The position numbers and the translations under genes are program-made. Shown piece after piece: positions 24,201-31,999 of a DNA stretch of 64,000 nucleotides. Below the pieces are notes generated by a model. It searched no databases, had not been told where the DNA came from, and saw only the letters and a program-made list of their open reading frames with translations. The stretch's first letter is position 1, and each line of letters begins with the position of its first letter. Source of the stretch: Maniola hyperantus (Eukaryota; Arthropoda; Insecta; Lepidoptera; Nymphalidae). The stretch is taken from contig NC_048538.1 of NCBI RefSeq assembly GCF_902806685.2, positions 6,014,001 through 6,078,000 of the forward strand, read 5' to 3'.

Positions 24201-27200
24201 ACACCTAAAGTTACAGATAAAGTGATAGAAAAACAGACATGTTCAAGTAAAAAGTCAAACGCGAAGAAATCGCGTATAGAAAGTCAATTGGCAATCGACA
24301 TGGTCGAAGGGCATCCGTTTTTGAAAGTTCAGTCTGAAAAACGATCAACGAGAAAGGCCGTCTTAAACTCTCCACTTAAACGAAAACGTCTGTCGTTTGA
24401 TCCGGATGGTAATAAATTTAGAAGAAAAGGTGCAAACAAGGCGGAAAAAAAAACTAAACAAAAATCTATTTCTATTAAGGATACTCCAAACTCTGAAGAC
24501 ATTTGCGCATCACAGGATTTTATCGAGAGTTCCCAGGATTCAGCTGTGACTACGATGTCTGTCAAATCTTCAAAACCTATTGAAATTAAAAAAGCCGTTG
24601 TCGTATTGGAAGCCTTAATACATGCAGAAGACTCAACTGAAACAAATACACAAAATTTGATAGATGATCCAATCAGCGTAGATTTCACAAATATGGAAAG
24701 TAACAGTGATATTGAATTGCCTTGCAACAAGACCAATGTGATCAATCTAACAGAGGAAATGGACACTGAACCAATAGATTATGATGCAGTGGATGTGTTA
24801 AGTGAAAATGAAAATCCAATTCTTGTAAATTATGAGGGTGTTATAGAACCAGATACACAAAATACGGCCGATGCCGATACGGATCCAGTGGACCCCAACA
24901 TGTTCTTAGAAACAAATGTTAAAACAGACACACCGTTCGATGCAGATCAGAAAACACAAATCACAGACATTCCTGATTCTAACAAAATAAATGATGAAAA
25001 TGTAGAAATAATTATAATAGTGGAGAATGATAAGACTAATGAATCCCTAATGACAACTGCTGAAGATGTAACTAAAACGTTGTCCGAGTCAATATTAATA
25101 GAAGCAGAAAAAGATGATTTGAATACAGTGTGTAATAATGAGCAAAGAAAAAAAGACTTCCTAAATAACACATTACAAATATCGCCTATAAAATCAATGA
25201 GCCCGGTTCGAGATGAGAAATCTCCATCGCCAGAAACGAGTAACGATTATGTAGTAATAAACTTGGCATCACCTGTACAAAGTAATGGGCAACCGTTTGA
25301 AATTTGTGAATCTCCAGAAATCTTTACGGAAGACAAAGTGTCGCCTGACAAGCGAAACCAGTCCCCGCCGCGAGAGGAAGTCAGTGTTAAAAGTGCAAGT
25401 CCTAGTTCGTCTTTGTCTTTAAAGAAAAATAGACCCCAGATGCGTTCCGGCGGCAGGGCGGCCCAAATGCTAGGATTGTGCGTACCAGATAGACTACAAA
25501 CAATGATGACTTCCGAAAAACCTACTGACCCCGAAGAGGCTAAACGAAGTCCATCTTTAAATACATCCGCGAAACGTAATTTGAGAATTCTTTATAATAG
25601 TTCTGTTTCTAACGGCGATAATAATGACACTTCGGATGATACCGAGGACAGCGAAACATTTCTGAAATTCAGAAGAACTTTGCCCACTACTGATTGTAGT
25701 CCTTCCGTGCCAATTTTGAAGAGGAAGATAATCCATCTTACAGACGAACCCACCGCATCACCGCCGAGTAAAGTGAGTGTTAACCATATAGATACCTCCT
25801 TATGTTTGAACGCAATTTGCTTACTACCTTTTGTTGTTTCAGAGAAAACGTGTGAGCTTCCACGACCCGCCGGTATCTACGACTGTATGCGTTAAAAAGT
25901 ATATAGAACATTACATTATGCGGTCTCCACAAAATTCTGCAACTAAACGCCTAGAAAGGCAGACGCGAGCACAAACAGCTGCCAAATCGCCCAGAAGATT
26001 AGAAAACGAATTTAAATTAGATTCCGTTTTAACTAAAGCCGTCGAGAGTTTTTCAGGCTCAGGGCTTCCCGAAACTATGAACGAAGACACGGAAATGAGC
26101 TCTCTAGATGAAACGCCTGTAGTTGAAGTGATAAAAACCAGTGATTTAAACGATACGGATCCAATTTGTAAAGAACTAGAGGATTGTGAAGATCATATAG
26201 ATAATATAGCTGCAGAGTTATCGTCGCCCGCAATGAAAGAGTTGCTCGTTAAGAAGTTCGAAGGAAAGGTGGAAACTATAGGGGACTTGGCGAAAATGAC
26301 TGAGCTCCAAGTTAATAGACTTTGCATCAAAGCACCTAAAGTTCAGGTCGTTAAGACAGTTTTAAATGAATATTTGTCGAAGCTCAAGCAAGCGAGTGAG
26401 AAAATCACTCCGACGGTCGAAGCGGCAATGAGCGAATCGAGTGTTCTGGAAGCTAGAAAAAGCATAGAAATTCAAACAGACGGTACTTCGGTGGAAAGTA
26501 TTGAAGCACAGACTGATTGTGTTTCAGTATCATTAGCCAGTTCTCAGACAGATGCAGTTCTAATGTCAGATAGTTTTGTACAAACTTATGAATCAGGAAG
26601 CAAATCTACAGCAGATATTATAACTGATTGTATAACAGAGGTAAATAATTTAATTAAATCTTCTAAATATATAAAAGAAAAAGGTGACTGACTGACTGAT
26701 CTATCAATGCACAGCTCAAACTACTGGACGGATCGGTCTGAAATTTGGCATGCAGATAGCTATTATGATGTAGGCATCCGCTAAGAAAGGATTTTTGAAA
26801 ATTCAAACCCTAAAGGGGTGAAATCCCTATTTCACCACATTGTTTGAAATTGGTGTCGTCCTTGCGGACTAAGTCGCGAGCATAAGCTAGTTACATACAT
26901 AAATCAACTGCAATTAAAATATCAAGATTTTAAAGGACATGAAAAGTGGAGTTACGTTATATGCGTTTGGGAGGTTGTGTGTGTTTAGTAATTTTTACTA
27001 ATTTTTACTAGGCCGATTTTAATACAGTTTTTTTATAAAGTACACTTATGAGTAGATTCTTAGATAATATCAAAGTACATAATAAGTATAGTACGCAACA
27101 GGTCGAGATGGCACTTGGGATGGGGACACCCCGCATATTCGCACAGCCTCCGCGCTAACCCGGGATAGGACAGCGCCGATAACGTGCGGGTGTGTGGGGC

Positions 27201-28150
27201 GTCCCCCCGTCTCATACCCCGATTGCCAGCTCGACTTGTAGCTATCCATAAAACATACTATAGTCGCGTACGATAGTATGTTTTATGGATAGCTACAAGG
27301 GTTTGACCACAATAGATCGTTCTTAGATACGTTTAAGCTTTCAAATTCAAGGAACTAGGTCACCAGGGAGTGCTGCAGTTTGTCGTGGGTTTTTCAAAAA
27401 CTTTACTTTTATGTTTTGGTTATTATTCATTTACATTAGATTTTCACTTACTTAAATCACCGGCTTAGTTGTTAGGGCTAAAATTTGCTAAAATTAACTT
27501 GATTAATGATTGGTATTAGTCTTTTGGTGCAATGGTGTTGCCTCATAAGTGGGAGGACCCAGGCTCGATTCTATACTAGGTCAATTCGAGCTTAACTTGT
27601 CATCAACAAAAAATTCAGTACCCTTATTATAAATGCGAAAGTGTGTTTGTTTGTTGGTTTATTGGTTTGTTGGTTTGTCCTTCAATCACATCGCAACTGT
27701 GCAACGGATTGACGTGATTTTTTGCATGGGTATAGATAAAGACCTGCAGAGTGACATAGGCTACTTTTTATCTCGGAAAATAAAAGAATTCCCACGGGAT
27801 TTTTAAAAAACCTAATTCCACGCAGACGAGTCGCGGGCATCAGCTAGTAAATAATATAATAAAGATTGAATGAGTAGGGCAGCGTGTATTTAGTTGATAC
27901 ACTTTAATAAATTGCTTAAATATCTTTTCAGAGGCCTGATTTTGTTGAAAGATTGTATGAGATATCAAAGGAGAAAATTCTCGAAAATTTACCGAATGAT
28001 GTGTTAATCAAAATATTAATGGACAAAAGCAGCTATGGGGATGGTAAACACGTATTATCTATTCTACAAGATCATCTAGTGGAAAGGTTTGAACATAAAG
28101 ATTTAATACTTTTTTGCAGTAGTTTGTTAAAAAAGGTTTATCATGCGTAG
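14036..28150 (+). CDS. Rif1: RIF1 (replication timing regulatory factor 1), 10 exons, 5' end missing
   Basis: RIF1 is a nuclear scaffold that brings protein phosphatase 1 to chromatin to restrain origin firing and acts in double-strand-break repair. Ten exons (14036-14275, 14860-15113, 15860-16634, 17600-17769, 18306-18522, 18959-19139, 20812-21032, 21624-25772, 25843-26640, 27932-28150) have GT-AG borders, agree in phase and sum to 7,224 bases (2,407 codons plus stop). Exon 3 closely matches the RIF1 N-terminal helical-repeat region (KRLKLLM and LKTWWYL segments). The end carries an RVSF PP1-docking motif followed by the RIF1 C-terminal domain with IGDLAKMTE and KAPKV. The first exon seen is in phase 0 with no start codon, so an N-terminal piece lies upstream, unseen. 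Vertebrate RIF1 is about 2,450 residues, so little is missing. Identity is secure; exon borders are inferred by eye. Confidence 0.93.
14477..14722 (+). repeat. Interspersed repeat with poly(C) run (Rif1 intron)
   Basis: Starts CCCGCGACTTCGTTCGCG and ends with CAGTCAGTCACCTTTTTGTTTTATA. A run of 28 C followed by GGGGG fills 14535-14567, where other copies have AACCCC...GGGGG. Confidence 0.8.
14860..15113 (+). CDS. Rif1: Rif1 exon 2 (of those seen), helical repeat
   Basis: Acceptor TTATTCCCAG, donor AACAAG|GTAATT; 254 bases ending in phase 2. An earlier possible donor after 15084 was refused because it gives phase 0, which puts a stop in the next exon. Content is HEAT-like, with FVAKLLRVLPP and NLLEALELLTDAL helices. 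Confidence 0.85.
15181..15637 (+). repeat. (CTGT)n element (Rif1 intron)
   Basis: Full-length-looking copy from TTAGGGTTCCGTACCTC to CGCACTTGGCCGG; (CTGT)n at about 15235-15280. Confidence 0.85.
15860..16634 (+). CDS. Rif1: Rif1 exon 3, most diagnostic N-terminal block
   Basis: Acceptor ATGTTTTAG, donor ACAAAG|GTATTT; 775 bases. This exon carries the best match to animal RIF1: a Trp-containing helix (CWNAIIDNFS), then a lysine-rich KRLKLLMVPL helix and the LKTWWYL segment, in the same order as vertebrate RIF1. The open frame runs on past 16634 into a repeat, and that extension is intron. Confidence 0.92.
16656..16960. repeat. DNA-element remnant with direct TTACGGATATTCGCAT repeats
   Basis: GGTGTTACGGATATTCGCAT occurs at about 16660 and 16850, and the right end reads CATCCGCAACAACCCTG, i.e. 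a CAGGGTTG terminus in reverse, as in many hAT elements. Lies in the Rif1 intron directly after exon 3. Confidence 0.5.
16996..17210 (+). repeat. Chimeric pair: interspersed repeat piece plus GC-rich MITE end
   Basis: 16996-17110 is the CCCGCGACTTCGTTCG family; 17140-17205 is the right half of the GC-rich MITE (GTGTGGGGCGTCC to CGACCTGTCGTGTAC). Confidence 0.6.
17230..17445 (+). repeat. tRNA-derived SINE head joined to other repeat
   Basis: AAGTGGGAGGTCCCAGGTGCGATTCCC-like B box at 17262-17290 (here TTAGTGGGAGGTCCC), then GAATTCATACAGTTGTTTCGGCGTG from another family. Confidence 0.5.
17600..17769 (+). CDS. Rif1: Rif1 exon 4
   Basis: Acceptor CTATTTACAG, donor GATAG|GTATGT; 170 bases, ends in phase 2. 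Helical content continues (LEAMVNVLLPTLF). An acidic turn DSDEE follows. Confidence 0.85.
17815..18008 (-). repeat. Interspersed CGCGACTTCG-family repeat (Rif1 intron)
   Basis: Head AAATACGAAAGTGTGTTTGTTGG, end CACGCGGACGAAGTCGTGG. Clear copy. Confidence 0.75.
18306..18522 (+). CDS. Rif1: Rif1 exon 5
   Basis: Acceptor TTTTATTGCAG, donor GCTAAG|GTAATT; 217 bases, ends in phase 0. The first base completes the Arg codon split by the previous intron. Locally GC-richer (18410-18500) than neighbouring exons. Confidence 0.85.
18541..18865 (+). repeat. tRNA-derived SINE (Rif1 intron)
   Basis: Contains a B-box-like GGTTCGATTCCTGGCAGGG, TTACCACCCTACTGGCAAAGCC and the TTGCAGTCAAGG end. The A box is degraded. 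Confidence 0.65.
18959..19139 (+). CDS. Rif1: Rif1 exon 6 (short exon found by phase)
   Basis: 181 open bases between acceptor TTGTTTTAG and donor AAGGAG|GTGTGT. They read KEESTSAWLNLYKTL and onward in the frame left by the previous exon and end in phase 1. The split codon joins to Asp in the next exon. Too short to stand out as an open frame on its own, but required for continuity. Confidence 0.8.
19545..20215 (+). repeat. CGACCCGCCCCGGCTTCGC repeat with (CATA)n
   Basis: Starts ACTAGCGACCCGCCCCGGCTTCGCATGG and ends at GACGCGGGAAGCGACTTTATTTTATACTA. (CATA)n of about 11 units at 20133-20175. The middle (19700-19950) may be a further insertion. Lies in the Rif1 intron. Confidence 0.65.
20812..21032 (+). 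CDS. Rif1: Rif1 exon 7
   Basis: Acceptor ATTTTTTTCAG, donor GACAAT|GTAAGT; 221 bases ending in phase 0. HEAT-like helices (ELEFILQL, IVHTLTALI). A TA-flanked MITE begins only 26 bases past the donor. Confidence 0.87.
21059..21227. mobile_element. MITE with TA duplication, 26 bp after a Rif1 splice donor
   Basis: 169 bases flanked by TA (21057-21058, 21228-21229). Terminal inverted repeats of about 35 bases start CAGTGCGCAACAGAAAA and end TTTTCTGCTGCGTACTG. CAGT ends plus TA fit the Tc1/mariner group. Relatives at 31814-31998 and 52270-52412. Confidence 0.8.
21262..21555 (+). repeat. tRNA-derived SINE with A and B boxes (Rif1 intron)
   Basis: CTGGCGCAGTAGTAAGCGC fits an A box, GGTCCCGTGTTCGATTCC a B box, 34 bases apart. 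The body GCCAGTTACCACCCTACCGAC to AGCAGTCAAGGGCTAATTT is shared with 18541-18865. Confidence 0.8.
21624..25772 (+). CDS. Rif1: Rif1 giant central exon with 60-residue repeats
   Basis: 4,149 bases (1,383 codons), acceptor TTTGTTCTAG, donor GTAAA|GTGAGT. The first ~100 codons finish the helical-repeat domain. The rest is long, low-complexity, Lys/Glu/Ser/Thr-rich disordered sequence, as in the RIF1 middle region. Seven tandem 180-base (60-residue) repeats fill about 23074-24320. Near the end (about 25710-25735) is a VPILKRK segment resembling the SILK PP1-docking motif. The large single disordered exon parallels vertebrate RIF1. Confidence 0.92.
23074..24320 (+). repeat. Seven tandem 180-bp coding repeats inside Rif1
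   Basis: Period is exactly 180 bases, so each unit adds 60 residues without changing frame. Each unit holds an acidic GSDD/CSDD segment, VSTPKVT, VIEKQ(T/I)CSSK, a basic TKKSR cluster and a QLAIDMVE helix; the last unit breaks off after MVEGH. Units 2 and 5 share the rarer forms (PCSDDY, KQIC), and units 3 and 6 share others, which suggests amplification as a three-unit block. Copies are nearly identical in DNA, so the array is young or homogenised. Confidence 0.95.
25843..26640 (+). CDS. Rif1: Rif1 exon with RVSF PP1-docking motif and C-terminal domain
   Basis: Acceptor TTGTTTCAG, donor ACAGAG|GTAAAT; 266 codons, phase 0 to 0. It opens with RKRVSFHDPP, the RVxF docking site for protein phosphatase 1 conserved in metazoan RIF1. 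At about 26160-26400 lies the RIF1 C-terminal domain signature: cysteine-bearing helix, LSSPAMKELL, TIGDLAKMTE, then APKVQVVKTVLNEYL. Repeated IQTD/AQTD/SQTD motifs follow (26467-26560). The frame stays open past the donor into a repeat (26641-26692), which I treat as intron. Confidence 0.92.
26685..26895 (-). repeat. Interspersed repeat (Rif1 last intron)
   Basis: AAAAGGTGACTGACTGACTGATC head and AAGTCGCGAGCATAAGCTAG end; inverse of the copies at 45208 and 60967. Confidence 0.8.
27087..27297. mobile_element. GC-rich MITE whose right TIR is split by a hairpin insert
   Basis: Left end TAGTACGCAACAGGTCGAG at 27089. The right end TCGACTTGT... is interrupted at 27237 by a 61-base hairpin with 24-base perfect arms (27237-27260, 27274-27297). 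The loop holds TCGCGTAC, the missing TIR part. Confidence 0.65.
27520..27590 (+). repeat. Short tRNA-SINE head fragment
   Basis: GTGCAATGGTGTTGCCTCATAAGTGGGAGGACCC, then a decayed B box; related to 21262. Confidence 0.5.
27620..27850 (-). repeat. Interspersed CGCGACTTCG-family repeat (Rif1 last intron)
   Basis: TATAAATGCGAAAGTGTGTTTG to GACGAGTCGCGGGCATCAGCTAG; near-complete copy 80 bases before the last Rif1 exon. Confidence 0.8.
27932..28150 (+). CDS. Rif1: Rif1 last exon
   Basis: Acceptor ATCTTTTCAG; 72 codons plus TAG at 28148-28150. It reads in phase from the previous exon and ends the C-terminal domain with helices such as VLIKILMDKSS and HVLSILQDHL. A candidate AATAAA lies at 28819-28824, though the intervening 3' region is full of repeats. 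Confidence 0.88.
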   Translation, partial: RPDFVERLYEISKEKILENLPNDVLIKILMDKSSYGDGKHVLSILQDHLVERFEHKDLILFCSSLLKKVYHA

Positions 28151-28232
28151 TCTATACTGACAGTATAGCCGAGGCACATTCACATATTACGCTTGTATAG
28201 TTTCTATGAATAAGCGCAAGTGTCATGAAGGA

Positions 28233-28256
28233 AGAGAGAGAGAGAGAGAGAGAGAC
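28233..28256 (+). repeat. (AG)n microsatellite
   Basis: About 12 AG units in the Rif1 3' region. Confidence 0.9.
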
Positions 28257-28369
28257 ATCTCTTGCACGCGCGCAGCTTATGAGCGTGACAGAGAAAAATA
28301 TTGTTTTGTTTGTGTAATACAGCGTGATTTTTGTTTTTTAAACTGATAATTGTTTGTTATTTATGTATG

Positions 28370-28512
28370 GCTATCGGTATTATTTATGTATCGGTGTCCG
28401 AGAAATCTGAATGTGATGAATGATATCCACCAAGCTCAATTGACATTTATTTTTAAACCCTTTGAAGATTTTATACGAAAAATTATTTTAATATCACTCT
28501 GTGAAGCAGCAG
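28370..28512 (+). repeat. Block duplicated at 44617-44765
   Basis: TGTATGGCTATC, GAATGATATCCACCAAGCTCA, TACGAAAAATTATTTT and CACTCTGTGAAGCAGCA are shared with 44617-44765, and both blocks lead directly into a GC-rich MITE. Confidence 0.7.
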
Positions 28513-28650
28513 TACGCGACAGTTGAGATGTCAATCGGGGAGGGAGCGACCCGCACAGCCCCGCGCTAACCCGATGCGGGCGAGCGCGGGTGACATGCGG
28601 GTGTGCGGGGCGTCTCCCCCGATTGCCATCTCAACCTGTCGCGTACTATA
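28511..28650. mobile_element. GC-rich MITE
   Basis: AGTACGCGACAGTTGAGATG at the left, CATCTCAACCTGTCGCGTACT at the right; interior is CCCCGCACA/GTGCGGGGC type. About 140 bases. Confidence 0.8.
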
Positions 28651-29149
28651 GAACCAACGAATGCCAAATGAGTTAGGTGACTATCATTCAATGTTGAATA
28701 CTGAATCACCCGCTTCTGGTCTATCAATATAACAGTTTATAATGTTGAATCTAATTCTATGTTTACAATTAGTATTATATTTGTTCATATTACACGCGAA
28801 TAGAAATCGCGTGGCATCAATAAAATTAATCTGAAACATTATTTATAAAAAAGTCTGTATTGTATATATAGTCCAGTTAAAAATCCTATGTTTTCTGCTT
28901 TAATGCATAGAATTATGGCTAGTAATCAGCATAAGTAATTACAATCAAAATATTAGAAAAATATTTTGGAACAAATACGTTTTATTCTTAGGAAACGACC
29001 TAATTATTTTTAATTCCATTTCTCGCTAGGCTGTCAATAGACAGACTGTGCAGACTTATTTTTTTAAAGTTTCATTCGGGCGGTTACGCACTCATCCGTT
29101 CCGAGTCCGTGAAAATACGTTCCGAAGTAATCCTAGAACTATTTGAATG
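28651..29149. other. AT-rich intergenic spacer
   Basis: No gene or clear element. Confidence 0.45.
28819..28824 (+). promoter_or_regulatory. Possible Rif1 polyadenylation signal
   Basis: AATAAA, 670 bases past the Rif1 stop on the coding strand. This is position and motif only; other A-rich hexamers exist nearby. Confidence 0.3.
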
Positions 29150-29345
29150 GTAGCTTATGTCATTATGAGATATTGTGGTTAATTCCGTTGTACACAATTT
29201 CTAAACTAAACTAAAATGTCACCTCTTAATCTATTGCTATCCCTTTCATAATGTTGCTTGCGGAAATGTATAGCACTTGATTTAGACCTGTTTTGTGTAG
29301 TTTAGAGATTGTGAGAACAAATGTTGATACAAGAGAATCGGCCCC
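29150..29345 (-). repeat. CGGCCCC-ended AT-rich repeat
   Basis: Ends GAGAATCGGCCCC, the inverse of the start at 2051. Short TTTAGAGATTGTG words recur at 42494. Confidence 0.35.
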
Positions 29346-29577
29346 ATTTTTTATGTCTGCATTTTCATGGATTCGGATCGGATGAGTGCGTGATTGGTCT
29401 TATTTTTTGTACATAATATGTTAATAGTTTTAAGAATAGTGTGAGGATATGCGACAGTAGATAGTGTTGTTGTATACTGCGACAAGGTAGGCATACAAGT
29501 AGTCCAATCTGAAAGTTACAACGTGGAGGTTTATGCAGGCTATAGACTAAAAAAACCGGCCAAGTGCGACTCAGGGT

Positions 29578-29707
29578 GAGATCTATAGAGCGCACTTTGA
29601 CTTTGCTCAGACTTAAGACTGAGTTAAAACGAGACGGATTTATTTGAGAGATACAGCTCTGTCTCGTTTTAACTCTGACTTAAGTCTGAGTGCGCTCTAT
29701 AGATCTC
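29578..29707. repeat. Foldback MITE, copy 1
   Basis: 130 bases starting GAGATCTATAGAGCGCACT and ending AGTGCGCTCTATAGATCTC-type inverse. Arms run nearly to the centre (GTCTCGTTTTAAC), leaving a ~25-base loop. Confidence 0.85.
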
Positions 29708-29718
29708 AGCCTTAGGCT

Positions 29719-29859
29719 GAGATCTATAGAGCGCACTTTGACTTTGTTTAAACTTAAGACAGAGTTAAAACGAGACAGCGCTATATCGCTGACATAAATC
29801 TGCCTTCTTTTAACTGAAGCTTAAGTCAGAGCAAAGTCAAAGTGCGCTCTATAGATTTC
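29719..29859. repeat. Foldback MITE, copy 2 in tandem
   Basis: Same arms as copy 1, 11 bases away in tandem; interior diverged (CAGCGCTATATCGCTG). Confidence 0.85.
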
Positions 29860-30477
29860 AGCCTTAGACTCGCGCGCTGAGGGTTCCGTACTCGGATATT
29901 TTTTCGTCATTTTGCACGATAAATCAAAAACTATTTTGCATAAAAAATCTGCTTTAGAATTTACAGGTAAAGCCCTTTCATATGATACCCTACTTGGTAT
30001 AGTTATCTTTATTTGAAAATGGAAAATACTAATTATTTATTCATGAACACATTTTAATTTTTTTGTGATGTAACTACAAATTCACTGTTTTCGGATTTTT
30101 TCCTTTACTTGTGCTATAAGATCTACCTACTTACCTGCCAAATTTCATGGTTCTAGGTCAACGCCCAACGGGAAGTACCCTAAAGGTTTTCTTGACAGAC
30201 ACGAAAGACGGACAGACATAACGAAGTGATTCTATAAGGGTTCCTTTTTTTTCGTTTTGAGGTACATAACCCTAAAAATAAATACACAACCCCGGCTGAG
30301 ATGTGTTTTTGTACAATACGCAGTTAGACACCTCGTGTTCAGACTTCAGATTGGCCTATTGGTTTTGCGCGCACTATGCTAAAATGACTGGGTCAATAGC
30401 TGCATAAGAATACAAACAAATCATTGTTAGTTTTTAGTGTCCAACCTAATCTTCGGCTTCGGCGACCTTCGGTGAAA

Positions 30478-30765
30478 AAACCGGCCAAGAGCGAGTCGGA
30501 CTTATACTTGAAGGGCTTCGTACCTTCGTACAAGAAATAACACTTAATTTTTTTTGTGATGTAATCACACGGTTTTTTCCTTTTTTTTGCTATAAGACAT
30601 TGCTACCTGCCAAATTTCATGATTGTAGGTCAACGGAAAGTACCCTATAGGTTTTGATTTCCTTGCCGGGTCTTGTTAGACGCGACAGACAGACGGGTAG
30701 ACAATCAGACAACCAAGTGACAAGGGTTTCTTTTTTTCTCTGGAGATACGGAACCCTAAAAACCA
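30478..30765 (-). repeat. (CTGT)n element, truncated
   Basis: AAACCGGCCAAGAGCGAGTCGG to GGAGATACGGAACCCTAAAAA; internally shortened relative to the other copies. Confidence 0.7.
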
Positions 30766-30949
30766 CCGGCCAAACCTTTGGCTTCACCCAAAATGGGCCG
30801 AAGTTTTGACTGAAGACGAAGGTCTAGCATCGTCGAAATTGAACGACAGAGTTAGAGCGATCACGCAGTCATCCGATCCGAATCCGTGGAAATACGGATA
30901 TAGAAATATCTGTACGTCACTACTTCGAACTTCGTATCGTACTTCGAAC

Positions 30950-31395
30950 AGTGCATGTTGCCAGTGATGACTTATGGATCCGAGACATGGTCGCTAACTA
31001 TGGGCTATATATATATGGTATAAGAAAGCTCAGAGTCACTCAGCGGGCGATGAAGAGAGCTATGCTTGGAGTTTCTCTTCGTGATTAAATCAGAAATGAG
31101 GAGATCCGTAGGAGAACTAGAGTAACCGACATAGCTCAACGGGTTGCGAAGCTGAAATGGCAATGGGCAGTGCACATAGTTCGTACAACCGATAGACGTT
31201 GGGGTCCCAAGGTGCTGGAATGGTGACCTGACACTGGAAGACGCAGCGTTGGAAAACCCCACACTCGGTGGACGGACGACATCAGACGAGTCGCAGGGAG
31301 CCGCTGAATTCAGGCGGCGCAAGACCGGGGCGTGTAGAAGTCCCTACAAGAGACCTATGTCCAGCTGTGGACGTCTATCGGTTGATGATGATAAT
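30950..31395 (+). pseudogene. RTE-type LINE 3' end
   Basis: Reads TYGSETWSLTMG, IRKLRVTQRAMKRAMLGVSLRD, RNEEIRRRTRVTDIAQRV, KLKWQWAVHI, TRWTDDIRRVAGSR, then a decayed tail and GATGATGATAATGATG at the end. A stop and shifts interrupt it. The same family is at 44340-44590 (-) and 49150-49330 (+). Confidence 0.8.
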
Positions 31396-31813
31396 GATGT
31401 ACGTCATATGTCCTCTCATAACCTACCATACAAATAGTTCTATGAATACTTCGGATCGGATGAGTGCGCAGCCGCCCTTAGGAGTCGATAATAATCTATT
31501 ATGTTTTATGGTAATGTATAGTTTCACACTAGTTGAGAAAATCTGAGACTGATTATGAACGATTGTTTAATTACTTGTATGTAAAATAAATATTATGATT
31601 GACATTATTTTTATTCATGACAAGTTTTTTTATATACATAGATATACTTTTAGCCACTCTTGAACGAGTATTATAGGTCCATGTGTTGAACTGAATTTCT
31701 TAGGATCTGAAGGTTTTCTACTGATGAAAATTTTGTTTAAAAAAATTGTCATTCACTTTTTTACTTTCCAACAGGGCCCCAAATTCTTGTGTGCCCAGGC
31801 CCTGCTGGTGCTA

Positions 31814-31998
31814 CAGTAGCCAGCAAGAAATATTGTATACATCGACCTTTAGAATGAGATTTTGGCTTTGTAGAGCGTTTGTCTCAGTCACTCATACCGA
31901 TCGATGTGACGTTTTGTCAGTCTCAACGACAGAGACGACGCTCTACGAAACCGCTATCTGTTTCTAAAGGTCGATGTATAATATTTTCTGTCGTGTAT
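31814..31998. mobile_element. MITE related to 21059-21227
   Basis: ATACATCGACCTTTAGAATGAG on the left and TTTCTAAAGGTCGATGTAT on the right; left end TA-CAGTAGCC. Arms are long and imperfect. Confidence 0.65.
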
Positions 31999-31999
31999 G

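Larger units (their letters stand above)
29551..30275 (-). repeat. (CTGT)n element with two foldback MITEs inside
   Basis: AAAACCGGCCAAGTGCGACTC at 29551 and GAGGGTTCCGTACTCGG at 29878 are one element interrupted by the foldbacks at 29578-29859. It continues to CTTTTTTTTCGTTTTGAGGTAC near 30268. Confidence 0.75.

Noticed and set aside
26641..26692. Extension of the Rif1 C-terminal exon into KEKGD and stop
   Set aside because: A GTAAAT donor at 26640 joins in phase to the conserved last exon; the extension enters an interspersed repeat.
28231..28256. (AG)n run as a splice-acceptor or regulatory purine tract
   Set aside because: It lies after the Rif1 stop codon; a simple microsatellite explains it.
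31005..31322. Minus-strand 105-codon frame
   Set aside because: Antisense shadow of the same RTE relic.
31249..31546. Plus-strand open frames around 31249-31546 as genes
   Set aside because: They are off-frame readings of the RTE-type LINE end.
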